The position numbers were made by a program, and so were the translations under genes. This document shows, piece after piece, positions 37,500 to 49,307 of a stretch of DNA of 64,000 bases. The number at the start of each line of letters is the position of its first letter. Position 1 is the first letter of the stretch. The stretch is from Congeria kusceri (taxonomy: Eukaryota > Mollusca > Bivalvia > Myida > Dreissenidae), in contig CM051024.1 of assembly GCA_027627225.1 (NCBI GenBank), positions 80,631,204 through 80,695,203 on the forward strand, in the 5' to 3' direction. The notes beneath the pieces were generated by a model. It worked only from the letters and a program-made list of their open reading frames with translations. It was not told the DNA's origin and made no database searches.

Positions 37500-40400
37500 A
37501 TGATGGATGAAGAAATGGAGGTAAGTATTTGTTTGTTCATTGTAGTAGTGTTATGAAAGTTTCTGTTTGAAATGTGTTAATTTCCAGAGCTTTAATAACA
37601 TGAACCGTCTGAAGTGAAAGTAAAAGAAAACGACTGTCGCAGGTTTGCTCAATAGCCTAGTGTCTTACCACTAATGTTTAGTAAACTTAACGCTATCCAA
37701 ATCGAAATCATTGAATGTTATGTAATGAGTAATAAAACGATATTTTTTCTGTACATTTTAAATAAATAAATGTAGAGGTAGATATTATTATTTCTCGAGT
37801 GTTTTAAGATCCCATACTGACCCTATAAGCACAAGCATGTAGTTATGAAAGATTGTTATTAACGTACTATTATTGCTTCAAATAGCAACGAATTTGACAT
37901 ACCTTTCAGAATAAAAATGAAAATAATTGGAGTTTTTGACATTTCAAATTTGTCGAGTCATTCTCGTCATTTAATTGTAAATAGATCCACACAATTTGCT
38001 TCTTAACTCATCAGACGAGTCTGTGGTGTAGAGGTTACATAGTTCGCTTAAGAATCGGTTGACTGAAGTTCAAATCCCTCCTCCAGAATGTTTTTTTTTT
38101 CCCTGTTATTTGTAATTTTCAGCTATTTACATGCACACCATTATTTATTATTTAACTAATACTTAATCTTTATCACGTTAAATAGAGCACATGCCATTCA
38201 ATTTAAATTTAAGCGCTTCATGTTCCCCTACAAGCAAAGTGCATCATGTTCAATTTTGTTCAATTTTTTAAAAGTACGGTTAACTAATAGGAACTTACAA
38301 TAATATAATTGATTGACAACGAAATGGTGAACTGAGTAATAAGTCAGCTTCTTAATGAAGCGTTTTTTTTTGTAATTTGATTTCCAGAAGTGAATTGCAT
38401 AAGTCCATTGTCTGAAATGCGCATATGTATTTAATTTGAGACTTAAAAGGATTTTTTTTTTAATATAGGAGTTGGAGAGTGTACTCTCTCAACATTTTGG
38501 GAAGACCCCTGTTACTACGCCATTTGCTTCGCAAGAGATTGACGAGTTCTCAGCAGATGAAGAAGAAGTTGAAATTGATGTGAGTGCAGATGGCATCGGT
38601 GAAATAATCGAAGGACGGGTTCGAGATTACGTGTCTCACCAGGAAGTTGATGAAGAGGAAGAAGATGAAGAGAGTGATGATGGGCGTGACATTCTGGATT
38701 TGGCTTCGAACGATGATGAGGATTTGAAACAAGTTGAAAAGTTCTGTACTGAGGGTTGTGGATGCAGACACGACTGTGCACAGAAACTGAATGTAGGGAC
38801 AGTGTATGAACATATTTTGAATGTCCGTGAAATGGAAAAAAATGCAAAAGATCTATATTTGATGGGCGTTCTGCAAGATGATAGAAGCTCGGCTGTCACA
38901 AACAGAGGAAAGAAGAGACAACGAAGTAGATGCACTTTTAAATTCAGTGGTAAAATAGTGTGTCGACCAACATTTCAAGTGTGTTATGACATCGGACGAA
39001 TTGCGCTGAACAATTTGATGTCGCACATGTCACAACATGCCGTCGTGTCTAGAACACACGGCAATGTAGGCCGACGCCCAAAGCACGCACTAGGGTTTGA
39101 CGACGTTCAGCGTGTAGTTAAATACCTACAGAATTACGCTGAGCACGAGGGTATCCCGATGCCGGCGGCACCACGGGGAAGGGACAACATACCACCGACG
39201 TACTTACCTGCGAGCACTACAAAGCTCAACTTGTACAAAGACTACACAAAGCAGTGTACATCGGATCATAGAATCATTAAAGTCACTGCTTTCAAAGATG
39301 TATGGTCGAAATGCATCCCACACATCCGGATTGCCTCTCCCCGTGATGATGTCTGCGCCACGTGTGAAAAAATGCGAAAACGCGTGGTAGACGCTCTAGA
39401 GGAAGAGGCTAAGCTTGAGGCGACAGACGCGTACGGTGACCATATAAGGCGTGCTCAGATGGTAATCACCTATATGGTTAAACATTGTAAATGCGCTTAA
39501 ATTATTGTCATGTTTATTCTTCATCTTTTCGTATTGACATTCGTGGCATTAATCCGACTCTGTAAACACATTCATTTCCTTCTGTTTGAATTTTTTAATA
39601 ATTTAACAATAAAAGATGTTATTATTTTGTAAGAGAAATTATTTATTATTTCTGTCATTATTTTTATTTTTCAGGAACGGGAGCTCTATAATGAGTGTAT
39701 ACGAAGAAGTCGAGAAACACCGGACGCTGATCGTTACCATCATTTCACATTTGACTTTAGCCAAAGTGTGAGCCTTCCTCATCACTTCAACCAGATGGGA
39801 CCATTATACTTCCTGTCCCTGAGGAAGATCCATATCTTTGGTTTCAGAATAGATGGCGACCCGCGCCAACTCAATTTCATCATTGATGAAAATGAGACCA
39901 TGGCTAAAGATGGTGGCGAAGCTCAAGGTCCTAACGCTGTCATCTCCATGATTGATTGGGCGATCGAAAACCGTGGCGGTGATCCGGCGTCTTTTGCCAT
40001 GCATGCCGATAACTGTCCAGGTATTAATATGTATAATTAAACTATAAAGTACATATTTTTTTACTTTGTGAAAAGTGTGTGTCACATTCGCGTATTGTTT
40101 ATGTTTAACTTATTTTTATGAATTTCAAATATGCATTTTATGTAAAAGTTAAATAATAATAATAGTAATTACTTAGTAAGAAAATAACATATTTGTCATT
40201 TTCTTAATAAATATTTATGCTTCAATATTTTTTTTTTCTATTTCAGGTCAAAACAAAAACCGGTTCCTGTTGGGCTACTTCATGTGGCGAGTCATGACTG
40301 GACAGCAACAAACTATAGAATACCTTATGCAGATACCAGGTTGGTAACACAACACAAGATACTGATATTAAAATTGATTCGCAAATAAGAACGTATGGGT

Positions 40401-41160
40401 GCTCATAATCATTTGAATCATTTGTATACATGTATTTAATTATTTTTTAATGTTTACGTCATGAATGAAGTTAAATTCAAATTAACAGCAACATAAACAT
40501 AATTTTCAAGACCAAGCACGCAACAGGAAATATGTACTTGGGTATATTAAGTGAACATCATTACAGGACATGCAAAATGCCACGTGGACGGAGGCTTTGG
40601 GAACATTAAGACGCTCTTCAGACGGACCGATTGTGAGAGCATGGACCAATTGGAGGCCGTTGTAAATAATTCGTCTGAAACGAACACCGCCGTGCGATAC
40701 CCGGCATGGTCCTGGAGGAACTGGAAGGAGTTTCTTGGAGAGCATTTCAAGGCAGTCAATGGAATAAGGTAGCAGCATGCATAATAATACTATTAATTTA
40801 TTGACTATTTCGGCGTTCAATTTTAAGTCCTAGTAGCTTCTTTTTATTTTTTTAAACTGTACATTATTTCGTAATTCAGAAAAAAAAATGTGTGTATTCG
40901 TTTGCAGGCAGTACCAGTACTTTAAGTTCTCTGCCGATGAGCCAGGAATAGTAACGTTAAGGGCATCACGTGACGCTGTACATAAGACTGCGTGCATTTT
41001 AAAGGACCCAGCGTTCCGCTTCAGTAATGCTACTCGACCAGATGTTGTGCCCGCGGCCGGCTTGAGCACAGCAAGACAGGCATATCTCTATAACTCTGTT
41101 CGACCGTACGTTCGACCCGCGTACCAGGACTCCATATGCCCAGGATCAGACGCAAAATAA
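37500..41160 (+). CDS. DUF7869-like transposase-like protein, six exons, 635 residues, intact
   Basis: Exons are 37500-37520, 38469-39461, 39675-40020, 40247-40339, 40567-40768 and 40908-41160. All have GT-AG borders and join in phase without a stop, from ATG (MMDEEME) to TAA. The N-terminal 90 residues are very acidic (EEEDEESDDG). Then comes a Cys/His cluster CTEGCGCRHDC, and TRTHGNVGRRPKHAL, a basic block likely to bind DNA. DDVCATCEKMRK is a second Cys pair. The core has HHFTFDFSQSVSLP, FIIDENE, MHADNCPGQNKNRFLLGYF, then GHAKCHVDGGFGNIKTLFRR and WSWRNWKEFLGEHF. This block order matches the family I know as DUF7869, common in cnidarians, molluscs and fish. The repeated Asp/Glu blocks suggest an RNase H-fold (DDE/D) nuclease, which is inference. 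The TIRs around it indicate a transposase. Confidence 0.85.
38024..38091 (+). other. tRNA-like segment in intron 1 of the transposase-like gene
   Basis: TGTGGTGTAGAGGTTAC resembles box A and AAGTTCAAATCCC is a good box B, 40 bases apart. The acceptor stem is poor. It is probably a tRNA-derived insertion. Confidence 0.4.
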
Positions 41161-41340
41161 TTGTGCTCATCTTGATTGATTTGCAGCATGAATGACGATC
41201 ATCATATCAATGTGTTGTGTTAACAGTATTTGACAGGCATTGGGTTTTAGTAAATCTGATATAATATAACGTACTCAACTAAAGTATTGCTGTCCATCTT
41301 TATCTCCCATACTCTTTGCATTCCTTCGTTGCTAGGCAAC

Positions 41341-41346
41341 AATAAA
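41341..41346 (+). terminator. Polyadenylation signal of the transposase-like gene
   Basis: AATAAA lies 181 bases after the stop, well inside the right TIR. Confidence 0.55.
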
Positions 41347-41980
41347 GTATTATTCTATGACAACATAATGAATTAAACAACTTAGCTAACCACTGTTATG
41401 GTCCATATGATAAATCAACATGTTAGTATGTTGTTTTAATAAAACCAGAATTAAAATACAACGCGTGATATTTTCTCGATTTGTCGCAAATGACTTCAAC
41501 GTCAAACATAAAATGTTACATTACATGACGTCACGGAAATGCGCATAACTTTGGCGTTTCTTAACCGATTTTAATTATCTTTTTACCGTCCAACTTAAAA
41601 ATGAATGCACTATAAAAATCGACAAAAAAACAAAAATGTGAAAAATTGCCATTTAGGCATGTTTTTTCACGACGCGGCCCAAATATATTTTCATGCTATT
41701 GCAACTACTGGTATTTGGCCAGTCTACTGCAGGTAAGATTAACATCATATGTTAGCGCTACCAGTAGCCAAAATAGCCATTGGCTACAAAACTTTATAAT
41801 TGGCTATACAAAATTATATTTGGCTACTAAAATTTTTGGAAAACATTTAAACATGAAGCATATTTTCTGAAAATATATCTAAATAATGGGTTTTCTTTGC
41901 AAAATCAATTTTTTTGGCTTAATTTAAAATGTATAGCAGGTTGACCAATTTTGTATAATGTCATTAATTAAGATGTTTTT

Positions 41981-42209
41981 GAATTTTACAGAAGATCATG
42001 TTAGAATCGAAATAATTGACAGGTTAGCGTTGGTTATTGCAGTAATTAGCAAAAGTTTGGAGTTTTGATGTGAAGCAATTAAACCACGAGGGCAGTAGCC
42101 CGAGTGGTTTGATAACAAGCATCGGAACGACAAACTGTTAGTTATTACCATATTAACCACCGCTAACCTGTAAATTGTTTGGATTCCAACACGATCTTCT
42201 GTAAAATTC
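41981..42209. mobile_element. Foldback MITE, about 230 bp
   Basis: The left arm 41981-42054 (GAATTTTACAGAAGATCATG..GACAGGTTAGCG) returns inverted at 42138-42209 (CGCTAACCTGTAAATTG..GATCTTCTGTAAAATTC). The loop contains CCACGAGGGCAGTAGCCCG. ATGT.AGAATCGAAATAATT inside also occurs at 58259-58279. Confidence 0.75.
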
Positions 42210-42214
42210 TGCTG

Positions 42215-43195
42215 TAATTTTAAAGGTTATGAATGAAAACTATAGCCTATAATAGGAATGTATACTCCACAAAAGTACATTCACATGCGTTTCAGTGATG
42301 TCAATAAACCATAACAATTCAAAATGACGTCAGCTTCACTGATAAACATTGAGCGAATGGCGTTTTAATTGTTGATAAATACTGTGAAAATATTAAGCAC
42401 CTGCATTTTACGGAACGCTTTTTAATTACCGGAACTATTTTCAAAAGATAAGGCCCCGCCAATAATTTGTTGCAGAATAACCCATGGTTTATTTTATTCT
42501 TTATCTATGGAAAATTATCGACATGGCCGTGTTGTGTTAAGATAAAATATAACGCGATTAATCACACTAATAAATTTGCTGTTTATTTCTTGTGTAATTA
42601 AATATTTTAATATTGATTATAGCGATAAATAAGAACATGATAATTAATGCAAGGCATATAAAAATGAAATATAGGATGTATATTTTGTGTGTGAGATTGC
42701 TTAAGCTAATTCATACATTTATACTTCAGAACTCAAATACATGAAATTTATTGTTCCAATTAGTGAAATTATTCCAACATTCAATTAATTGCCATATGGT
42801 GTACGTTGTAATACATAATGCAACTTCAACAAAAGCAACTACATTGTTTTCCTACTGATAACCCATGCTTTATTTGCACAAAGATTACACGTACAAAACA
42901 ACACCCACATTTTGAAACAGTTGTGATAGTGAAGTTACATTTTTTAAATAGTCGCGAAAATACATGAGAATATAGATATATTTACTTTAATTCTGATTTA
43001 AAGTGCAATTATGATTATTAAGTTATGAAAACAAAAATTCCCAAGTGCAAAACACATATTTACTTACTTGATATTTAAGGAATGCAAACTGCATTGTGCT
43101 CCTCGAAAGAAAATCTGCAATTGACAAAACAAAATGGCGGCCGTGAAAACTGCCTTGAAGTGGTCATAGAAGCACACATCAGATTGACCGATATG
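42215..43195. other. Intergenic, no feature seen
   Basis: Very AT-rich. The first GC-rich patch (CAAAATGGCGGCC at 43130) leads into the minisatellite. Confidence 0.4.
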
Positions 43196-43198
43196 GGC

Positions 43199-44122
43199 AT
43201 GTTTGATGGGTCCCATATGGACTTGCTAGTTAGGAACCCATATGGTCTCTCTTGCTGGGACCCATATGGGCTTGCTATTGGTGACCCATCTAGTCCTGCT
43301 TTTTGGGGGCCCATATGGGCTTTCTTGCTGGGACCCATATGGGTTTGCTTTTGGGTGACGCATATCTAGGCTTTCATGCTGGGACCCATATTGGCTTGTT
43401 TGCGTGGGTCCTACCTGGGACTGATAAGGGCATAACAATGTATGTGGGACCCTCGCGGAACCCATGTGGTTAATCAGCCCAGTTATAGCCAATATTGGGC
43501 CCCCATAGGCTGGCTTGCCGGGACGCATACGAGCGTACTTGCTGGGGACCCATATGGCTCTATTAATGGGACCCGTATTGTGTTCAATGTTGGGCTTGTT
43601 TGTTGGAGACCCATACGGGCCTTTTTGCGGGGACCTATATGGGCTTGCTTGTTTGGTACCCATATGGGCGGTCCTGCTGGGACCCATATGATATTGCTGT
43701 TGTTGACCCATATGGGCTTGCTTGTTGGGGACCCATATGGGCTTTCTTTCTGGGACCCACATGGGATAACTTGTTGGGGACCTATTTAGGCTTATTTTGC
43801 TGGGACCCATATGGGCTTTCTTGTTGTGCGCCCAATTGGGCTTTCTTGCTGGGACCCATGTGGGCTGTTTTGATGGGACATATATTGGGCTGTTTTGAAG
43901 GGACCCATATCAGCTTGCCTGTTGGGAACCCATATGGGGATGCTCTTTGTGACCCATATGGGCTGGTTTGTTGGGGACCCATACGGGCCTTCTTGCTGGG
44001 ACCTATATGGGTTTGCTTGTTTGGTATCCATATGGGCTCTCCTGCTGGGACCCATATGATATTGCTGTTGTTGACTCATATGGACTTGCTTGTTTGGGAC
44101 CCATATGGGCTTTCTTGCCGGG
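43199..44122. repeat. GGGACCCATATGGGCTT minisatellite, about 0.9 kb
   Basis: Imperfect 33-42 bp units are built on the palindrome CCCATATGGG plus a CTTGCTTG or CTTTCTTG spacer. A higher-order copy exists: about 135 bp near 43617-43760 (with GATATTGCTGTTGTTGA) recurs near 43987-44120. Several open frames on both strands result from it and are not genes. Confidence 0.92.
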
Positions 44123-44124
44123 AC

Positions 44125-45915
44125 CTGATTTACAAGATATACTTTGCCCTGTCATGCAATTTAAATGGATAAATGTTGGGGAAAATGAACGGGTGAATTT
44201 TGTGCAAATCATCCTTGATTTATGTTTAATTGACCAACGTTAGCCTACTGCACGGAGTGTTTAGAGCTTCGCAGCTGGCGAGTCATTTGCGTACTTGGAA
44301 ATGGGATTTGTACAATGATAAATGGGACATTCAGCTCCCAGAGGTGACAATTTGATGCAGCAAGCACATTGTTCGAGGTGTTCTTGTGGCATTCTTATGC
44401 AAGCTCCACGGGATGACTGCATGCCATGCTCGCTTGGTTTTCTGGTGGCTTCCTTGTCAAAATAATGTGAGACGTTTGTTCAACTGGATGTCTGTTATTT
44501 GACTGAAACCTTTTGTTTCTAAACCGTTCTTTGTCCTAATCTGTAAAATTGTGCATTTTTATGTTTGTGTTTGCTAAATTTAATTTTTTTTCCTCTTTTG
44601 ATAAATATAAATTTAATTATAAATAATAAATATTTTTATCCAAAAAGAACTTTTTTATGTGTGTGTTGAATTTTCTCTCGATGTTCTTTCTTTTCTTTCA
44701 GGCATAATGCTCATCAAATAGGCAAAAAGAGACAAACAACATACATTTTACATTGTTTATACTTTATTATTAATTAATTCATTTATTTATTATTAATTAA
44801 TTTTTTGACAATGCCATGTATAAATGTGAATAAATCTGTTAATCTCTATTTCTATTTGTGTGTGTGTGTGTTTTTGTGACAAGCACTGCATGTAAAAAGT
44901 AGTCCCTCGTGAATATTAATTGAGGCAACCAGCTTCATTGAAAAATAAATGCCTGTTACATGATGCATTTCAGCCAATCAGAACACTGTAAAATTATCAG
45001 ACCAAATGAAATTGTAATTATTAAGTGATAACAAACATAACATACATACATACATTCATCATTCAGAATCATTCAGACAGATTCAGATTCTAATAAAAGT
45101 TTACCTGTATGAAAAGCAAAAAAAAACACATGCATTATTCTGACATGATATTCTGATTCAAATAAAAGTTCAGCGGTTTAATAAAGCGAAAAAGAAAAAA
45201 AAAAGGCTACGAATACAAGTGAGTGTACAAAGGGGATACTGTTCGGCGCGGTATTTAACATGCACACGCAATCATTTATCGATAATATCCGTGATTATTC
45301 GGAAAAAAACGTTATACACCGGACATATCCGAACGTAATTGCAATATATTCATAGTGTCTATAAATTTTCGGACACCTGTAATTTAGGAATATTTTTGTG
45401 TATCCAAATTTTTGGACACGGACATTTTTAATTATTTTCAAGTGTCCGAAAGCATAGAGCTTTTACGGTATACGTAAAAGGGGTGATCATTTGTAGTGAA
45501 CAAAAGAACAATCAGTGTTTAATAATTTTAGGTTGATTTTAATAATTATTGTCCGAATTGTAAATGTAAACTTAAACGTATATACACACTATATAAATTC
45601 ATTGTGACTTTTATATGCGTTTTCACTGTGATATTTGATTAATACTGTAAAATAATAGTGCTTTATTATATAATTATTTATTAATTAACCGTAAAATGAA
45701 GGATACAAAATTAATATATCTACATTTAACATTCACTGTTCGACACACAATGTAGAATGTTGCGAAAAGACCGTAAAACACTGTGCAACTCTTAATTTTT
45801 TAAGAGCAAAAGCACATATACCTGTTAAATCGCCGTGAATCGCGACGAAATTTCGTGACATATTCGTCGCGAAATCTCGCGCTGGGGCCACCCGCTATAT
45901 TTTGCGAATTGTCGC
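44125..45915. other. Intergenic, no gene seen
   Basis: AT-rich. A short (TG)n run lies at 44858-44872. Inverted words CGGACAC/GTGTCCG occur at 45370-45450. No exon is supported. Confidence 0.4.
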
Positions 45916-45917
45916 GA

Positions 45918-46002
45918 ACTTCCGTGACGTCGCTTTGCGAATATTGATCGAAGGCTCGTCACGACAGCGCGAATTCTGCGGGTTTCGCGTGGCACGTACT
46001 GT
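45918..46002 (-). repeat. 85 bp repeat, inverted partner of 30764-30848
   Basis: 82 of 85 positions agree with the partner after reverse complementing. Both copies are followed by AT-rich sequence with no further match. Confidence 0.85.
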
Positions 46003-46343
46003 ACCTATATATATATTGAATTTGTTTATTTAAATTTTGTTGAAAATAACTACATCGGTTTTCTTCTGGAAACCACAAATACAAAACTGTTTATAAAGAA
46101 AGGGGTAATAATCCTATTATAATGACAAATTATACATGGAGCGAAAACCGAGCAACATGTGTGTATAAAAAACATTATTTATGTATCTTCGTTTCGTAAA
46201 TAGACTGTACAAAGTGTTTATATGCTAATTAGCAGCAAGTAAAGCATGTAACACGTACCTGTGGCTTAGATGTTTCTTATTTTACCATTTTGAAAACATA
46301 ATTTATTTAATACCACATTGACAAATTGATCTGATGATTTTCC

Positions 46344-46439
46344 TCAAGTCCAATTTAAATTAAGATTGCTCTTTTTGTGAAATGCGGACCAGAGCTCTTC
46401 TTGCAGCATCTGTTTGGAACATATATCCTCGTTCCTACT
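46344..46439 (-). CDS. Possible terminal exon of an unknown gene
   Basis: After a T-rich tract and TTTGCAG the minus strand is open for 31 codons (SRNEDICSKQMLQEELWSAF and on) to TGA. The phase of the upstream exon is unknown. No family is recognised. This is a candidate only. Confidence 0.2.
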   Translation of the reverse strand, partial: SRNEDICSKQMLQEELWSAFHKKSNLNLNWT

Positions 46440-46566
46440 CTGCAAAGATATGTAAAACGGTATTGAAAGTTAAAGTAATTATTATGACCAATCGCAAGAC
46501 AACAGATGCGTGAGTAGTTAGTTAAGGTCCTTTCATGCATTTCAGAAAAAAAATAAAGCTAAAATG

Positions 46567-46866
46567 TTTAAAGGGACTATGTCAACGAAAAAAACGGTTT
46601 CCTATTGCACTATAAATGATATTTTATGATAGAAATGCGCTAAACTAAAGCACGACTTAGGAAATGACAGTAGACAGCGCTTAAACCAACTGCGTTATTA
46701 AGCTTTGTGTTGATATGTGTGTAAACTATGGTTATATACAATACTAATAGTTCTGACGTCAAACTGTAAACACGCAAAAGGGCCAAACAAACACAACCTA
46801 TATTATAAATAGATTTGTAAGAAATTGCCCATATGAGGCCCTTTTCGATGACATAGTCCCTTTAAA
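46567..46866. mobile_element. 300 bp MITE with perfect 18 bp TIR TTTAAAGGGACTATGTCA
   Basis: The two ends are exact inverted copies over 18 bp. The interior aligns with 36359-36860, including CCTATTGCACTATAAAT and GTAAACTATGGTTAT, and keeps a degraded tRNA-like segment. Confidence 0.85.
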
Positions 46867-48700
46867 TAATGCAAACGATCATATTGGAGTCCTTTACTGG
46901 AGCATTTAAGCATTTCATTTTATACATGTGCCAATCTAGATACACAGTTCATATTGTAGGAAAACCGATCCTAACGCTTTCACATAGATACCTACATTTT
47001 AGAACCCCGTTTAAATGCATTTAAAATACCCTTGAAATGCGATTGAATTACATTTATTTTGTAATTGCTTTGATGCTATTTGAAAGTTGATGTTTAGTAA
47101 AGATGTATATTTCAAGTTATTAATTGAAAGTTAATATGTATCTTAGTTAGCTAGAAATGTTATACTACTTTAATTTGCTAGTTATGTTTTGTTACCAAAG
47201 TGGGTAATTTAATGAGTTAAATAAAACAAGCTTAATATCCTACCAAACTAGTTTATATACAACACCAACAACAAAAACAACAACATTTATTTCAGCAATA
47301 AAGCTTACAAAAAAAGCTTCTAGCCTACAATAATGAATATATAAATAATGTTAAATACCGCTGGTTAAGATTGCTTTAATTGTTAGCGAATTAAGGAGGA
47401 AGTAATATATTAATCGTGCGAATGTCTATAAATATTGTGAAATGTTAGTGTTTTCATTTTAAGTGTCTCTATTACTATGGTGATATGCCTTGATCGAATA
47501 GAAGCAATAACACTTAAATAAATGCGTATGTAATTAATATTAATAATTGTGATTTTTCTCAACTATTAATAATGTTGATAACGTTATAACTAAACAATAT
47601 GGCATTTACAAAAATTTGTTTACACAATATATCGAATGTAAAGTGCTTTCATCGGCAAACAAAGTATGAAGTAGACATTTTATGTACAAAAAATAGGGAT
47701 ATTAACTATTTACGCGTATTGCTTTATTTTCTAGTAAATGATATTCGAGAGTCGTAATTCTATATAATTGATAGAATACACTTACACAGCAAGTCAAAGT
47801 ACCATATAACATTGAAAATTGAAAAGAATGTATTGATATTATGAATTTTAAACATTAATCTCTCAATGTTTATACAAGATATCTGTATACAAATACAAAC
47901 ATGATTAAACAAAAGGGAATGTACAACTATTTACAATTAGTACAATAATATGCATGCGTGTTACAATGCATATACGAATATAGTACAGTTATAAGTCCGT
48001 CTGATCCTGGGCTTTTATGAGCTCGTTGTTGTGATATTTCCAGAATCGATGTTATCAAAACTTATATTGAGAAAGTTCTTACTTCATTGTCTACTGATTT
48101 TATTAGCTGCATCTTTTTCTTGTCAGTCTTTTTTGTTTAGCAAAATATATTGTATTCATGTTGAACACTTTAGCCAGTTTGCTGTTGATGCTTGATTTTC
48201 TATTGTTCAATAATGTTTACTGCTCATTTGTTACAGTCTGTAAAGTATTCATATTCGTTTTATAAGTGCATCTCGGTGTTGTCTTTTTATCTACAGGTAG
48301 CTGTGATATAAGCAACATTTACAAGTTTCACACATTTTATACTAACAAAACCTCTACACGAAACAGTCATAGACTTAAGGACGTTTATAAATTAAAGAAA
48401 TGGACATTGTTTGCCTATACCTAGCTTTGTGAATACGGGTCCTGTATTACTGCAATGGGATTTAAATTTAACTGTTCATTATTTTGAAAACTATAACGCG
48501 TGCACTAATATAATGTAAGTGTATACGTGTAATGTTGTGTTGCGAACTTGAAGCAAATCTCTCGAACATATCCGCTCTTAAGATCACCGAGCACATCGTG
48601 CTCAGATTGGTATAGTGACCTTTCTTGATTCGTCCGTCGTCAGTGGTCAGTCGACTCTCGTCTGTATGATGTCAACAATTTGACCGTTGTCGCGCATAAT
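46867..48700. other. Intergenic, no gene seen
   Basis: Very AT-rich with no coding or repeat structure that can be supported. Confidence 0.4.
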
Positions 48701-48710
48701 ACTTCATGTT

Positions 48711-48825
48711 TAGGCCCCCAAAGGGAACTTTTGGGGCATATAGTAATCGCATCGTCCGTCCGTCCGTCAGTCCGTCACGTTTCTTGTGCGGCCATAACTC
48801 CATTAGTCCAGTGGAGTCAACGTTT
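48711..48825. repeat. Fragment of a dispersed repeat (CCCCCAAAGGGAACTTTTGGGG end)
   Basis: A hairpin-like GCCCCCAAAGGGAACTTTTG end is followed by ATAGTAATCGCATCGTCCG and repeated GTCC units, then GCGGCCATAACTCC. This layout is one I associate with repeats common in bivalve genomes. A related end is near 14371-14390. Confidence 0.4.
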
Positions 48826-48930
48826 GTGTTTCGCAAATATGCGATTAATTGCGATTGCGATTAAACCGTTTTAATCCGTTTAAATCCCAAGGTTCGCGAT
48901 TGTTAGCGACTGTTTGCGATTATGTAGTAT

Positions 48931-49062
48931 TGCGCATGCGTAGCGCTGAATAGCGGTGAAAAGGCGGAGTTTCCAGTGTGTTCTATATTTAGAAACAATT
49001 GTTTAGTATTGCGCATGCGCAGTGTTGAAAAAGGCGTGGTTTCTAGCGAGAGGTTAATATTG
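48931..49062. repeat. Direct repeat with TAGTATTGCGCATGCGYAG
   Basis: Two ~45 bp copies about 78 bp apart share GTATTGCGCATGCG, a GTGAAAAGGCGGAGTTTC-like block and TCTAG/TCCAG. Confidence 0.6.
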
Positions 49063-49290
49063 CAGTTTTAAACTTTTGTATTTAGGTAAGCCGGTTTTAT
49101 AAAAACACTATTAGTGTAAATTATCCTATGAGTAATATTTTGTTATTGGGTAATCGCCCTTTACCGGAAGTTATTTTTGTTGTTTAAAAGCCACTGACTG
49201 TTATTTCAAGATGCCGCAGGGTTTCCCGCAGGATTTCTTGAAGGCTTGTCGGCATCACCCGACAACATCTTCCTACTCACCCCCACACTA

Positions 49291-49307
49291 CCCCCCCCCC
49301 CCCCCCC
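49291..49307. repeat. C17 homopolymer
   Basis: Seventeen consecutive C on the plus strand, about 75 bases inside the hAT left end. The length is a likely sequencing-error or polymorphism site. Confidence 0.9.

Larger units (their letters stand above)
37349..41680 (+). mobile_element. 4.33 kb DNA transposon with 34 bp TIRs, AAAT target duplication and an intact six-exon gene
   Basis: The left TIR is 37349-37382, starting GGGCCGCGTCGCGACAAAAC. The inverted right TIR is 41647-41680, starting (reverse complement) GGGCCGCGTCGTGAAAAAAC. They match at 29 of 34 positions. AAAT stands on both sides (37345-37348 and 41681-41684). A TGACGTCA palindrome lies inside each end (37415-37422 and 41526-41533). 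The only gene inside, at 37500-41160, is complete. A 4 bp duplication is known for the Sola superfamily among others. The superfamily assignment is inference. Confidence 0.85.

Noticed and set aside
36538..38091. Functional tRNA genes
   Set aside because: A and B boxes are present, but acceptor and anticodon stems do not pair properly.
38515..38935. Minus-strand frames opposite the transposase-like gene
   Set aside because: Shadows of the acidic plus-strand exon, which has splice borders and family motifs.
43075..44243. Several frames of 90-194 residues with Gly-Pro-Tyr-Gly repeats
   Set aside because: Both strands open; explained by the CCCATATGGG minisatellite.
30764..46002. A single giant (15 kb) transposon bounded by the 85 bp inverted repeats
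   Set aside because: No matching target duplication or shared sequence beyond 85 bp, and no additional enzymes such as a polymerase or integrase inside; kept only as an open question.
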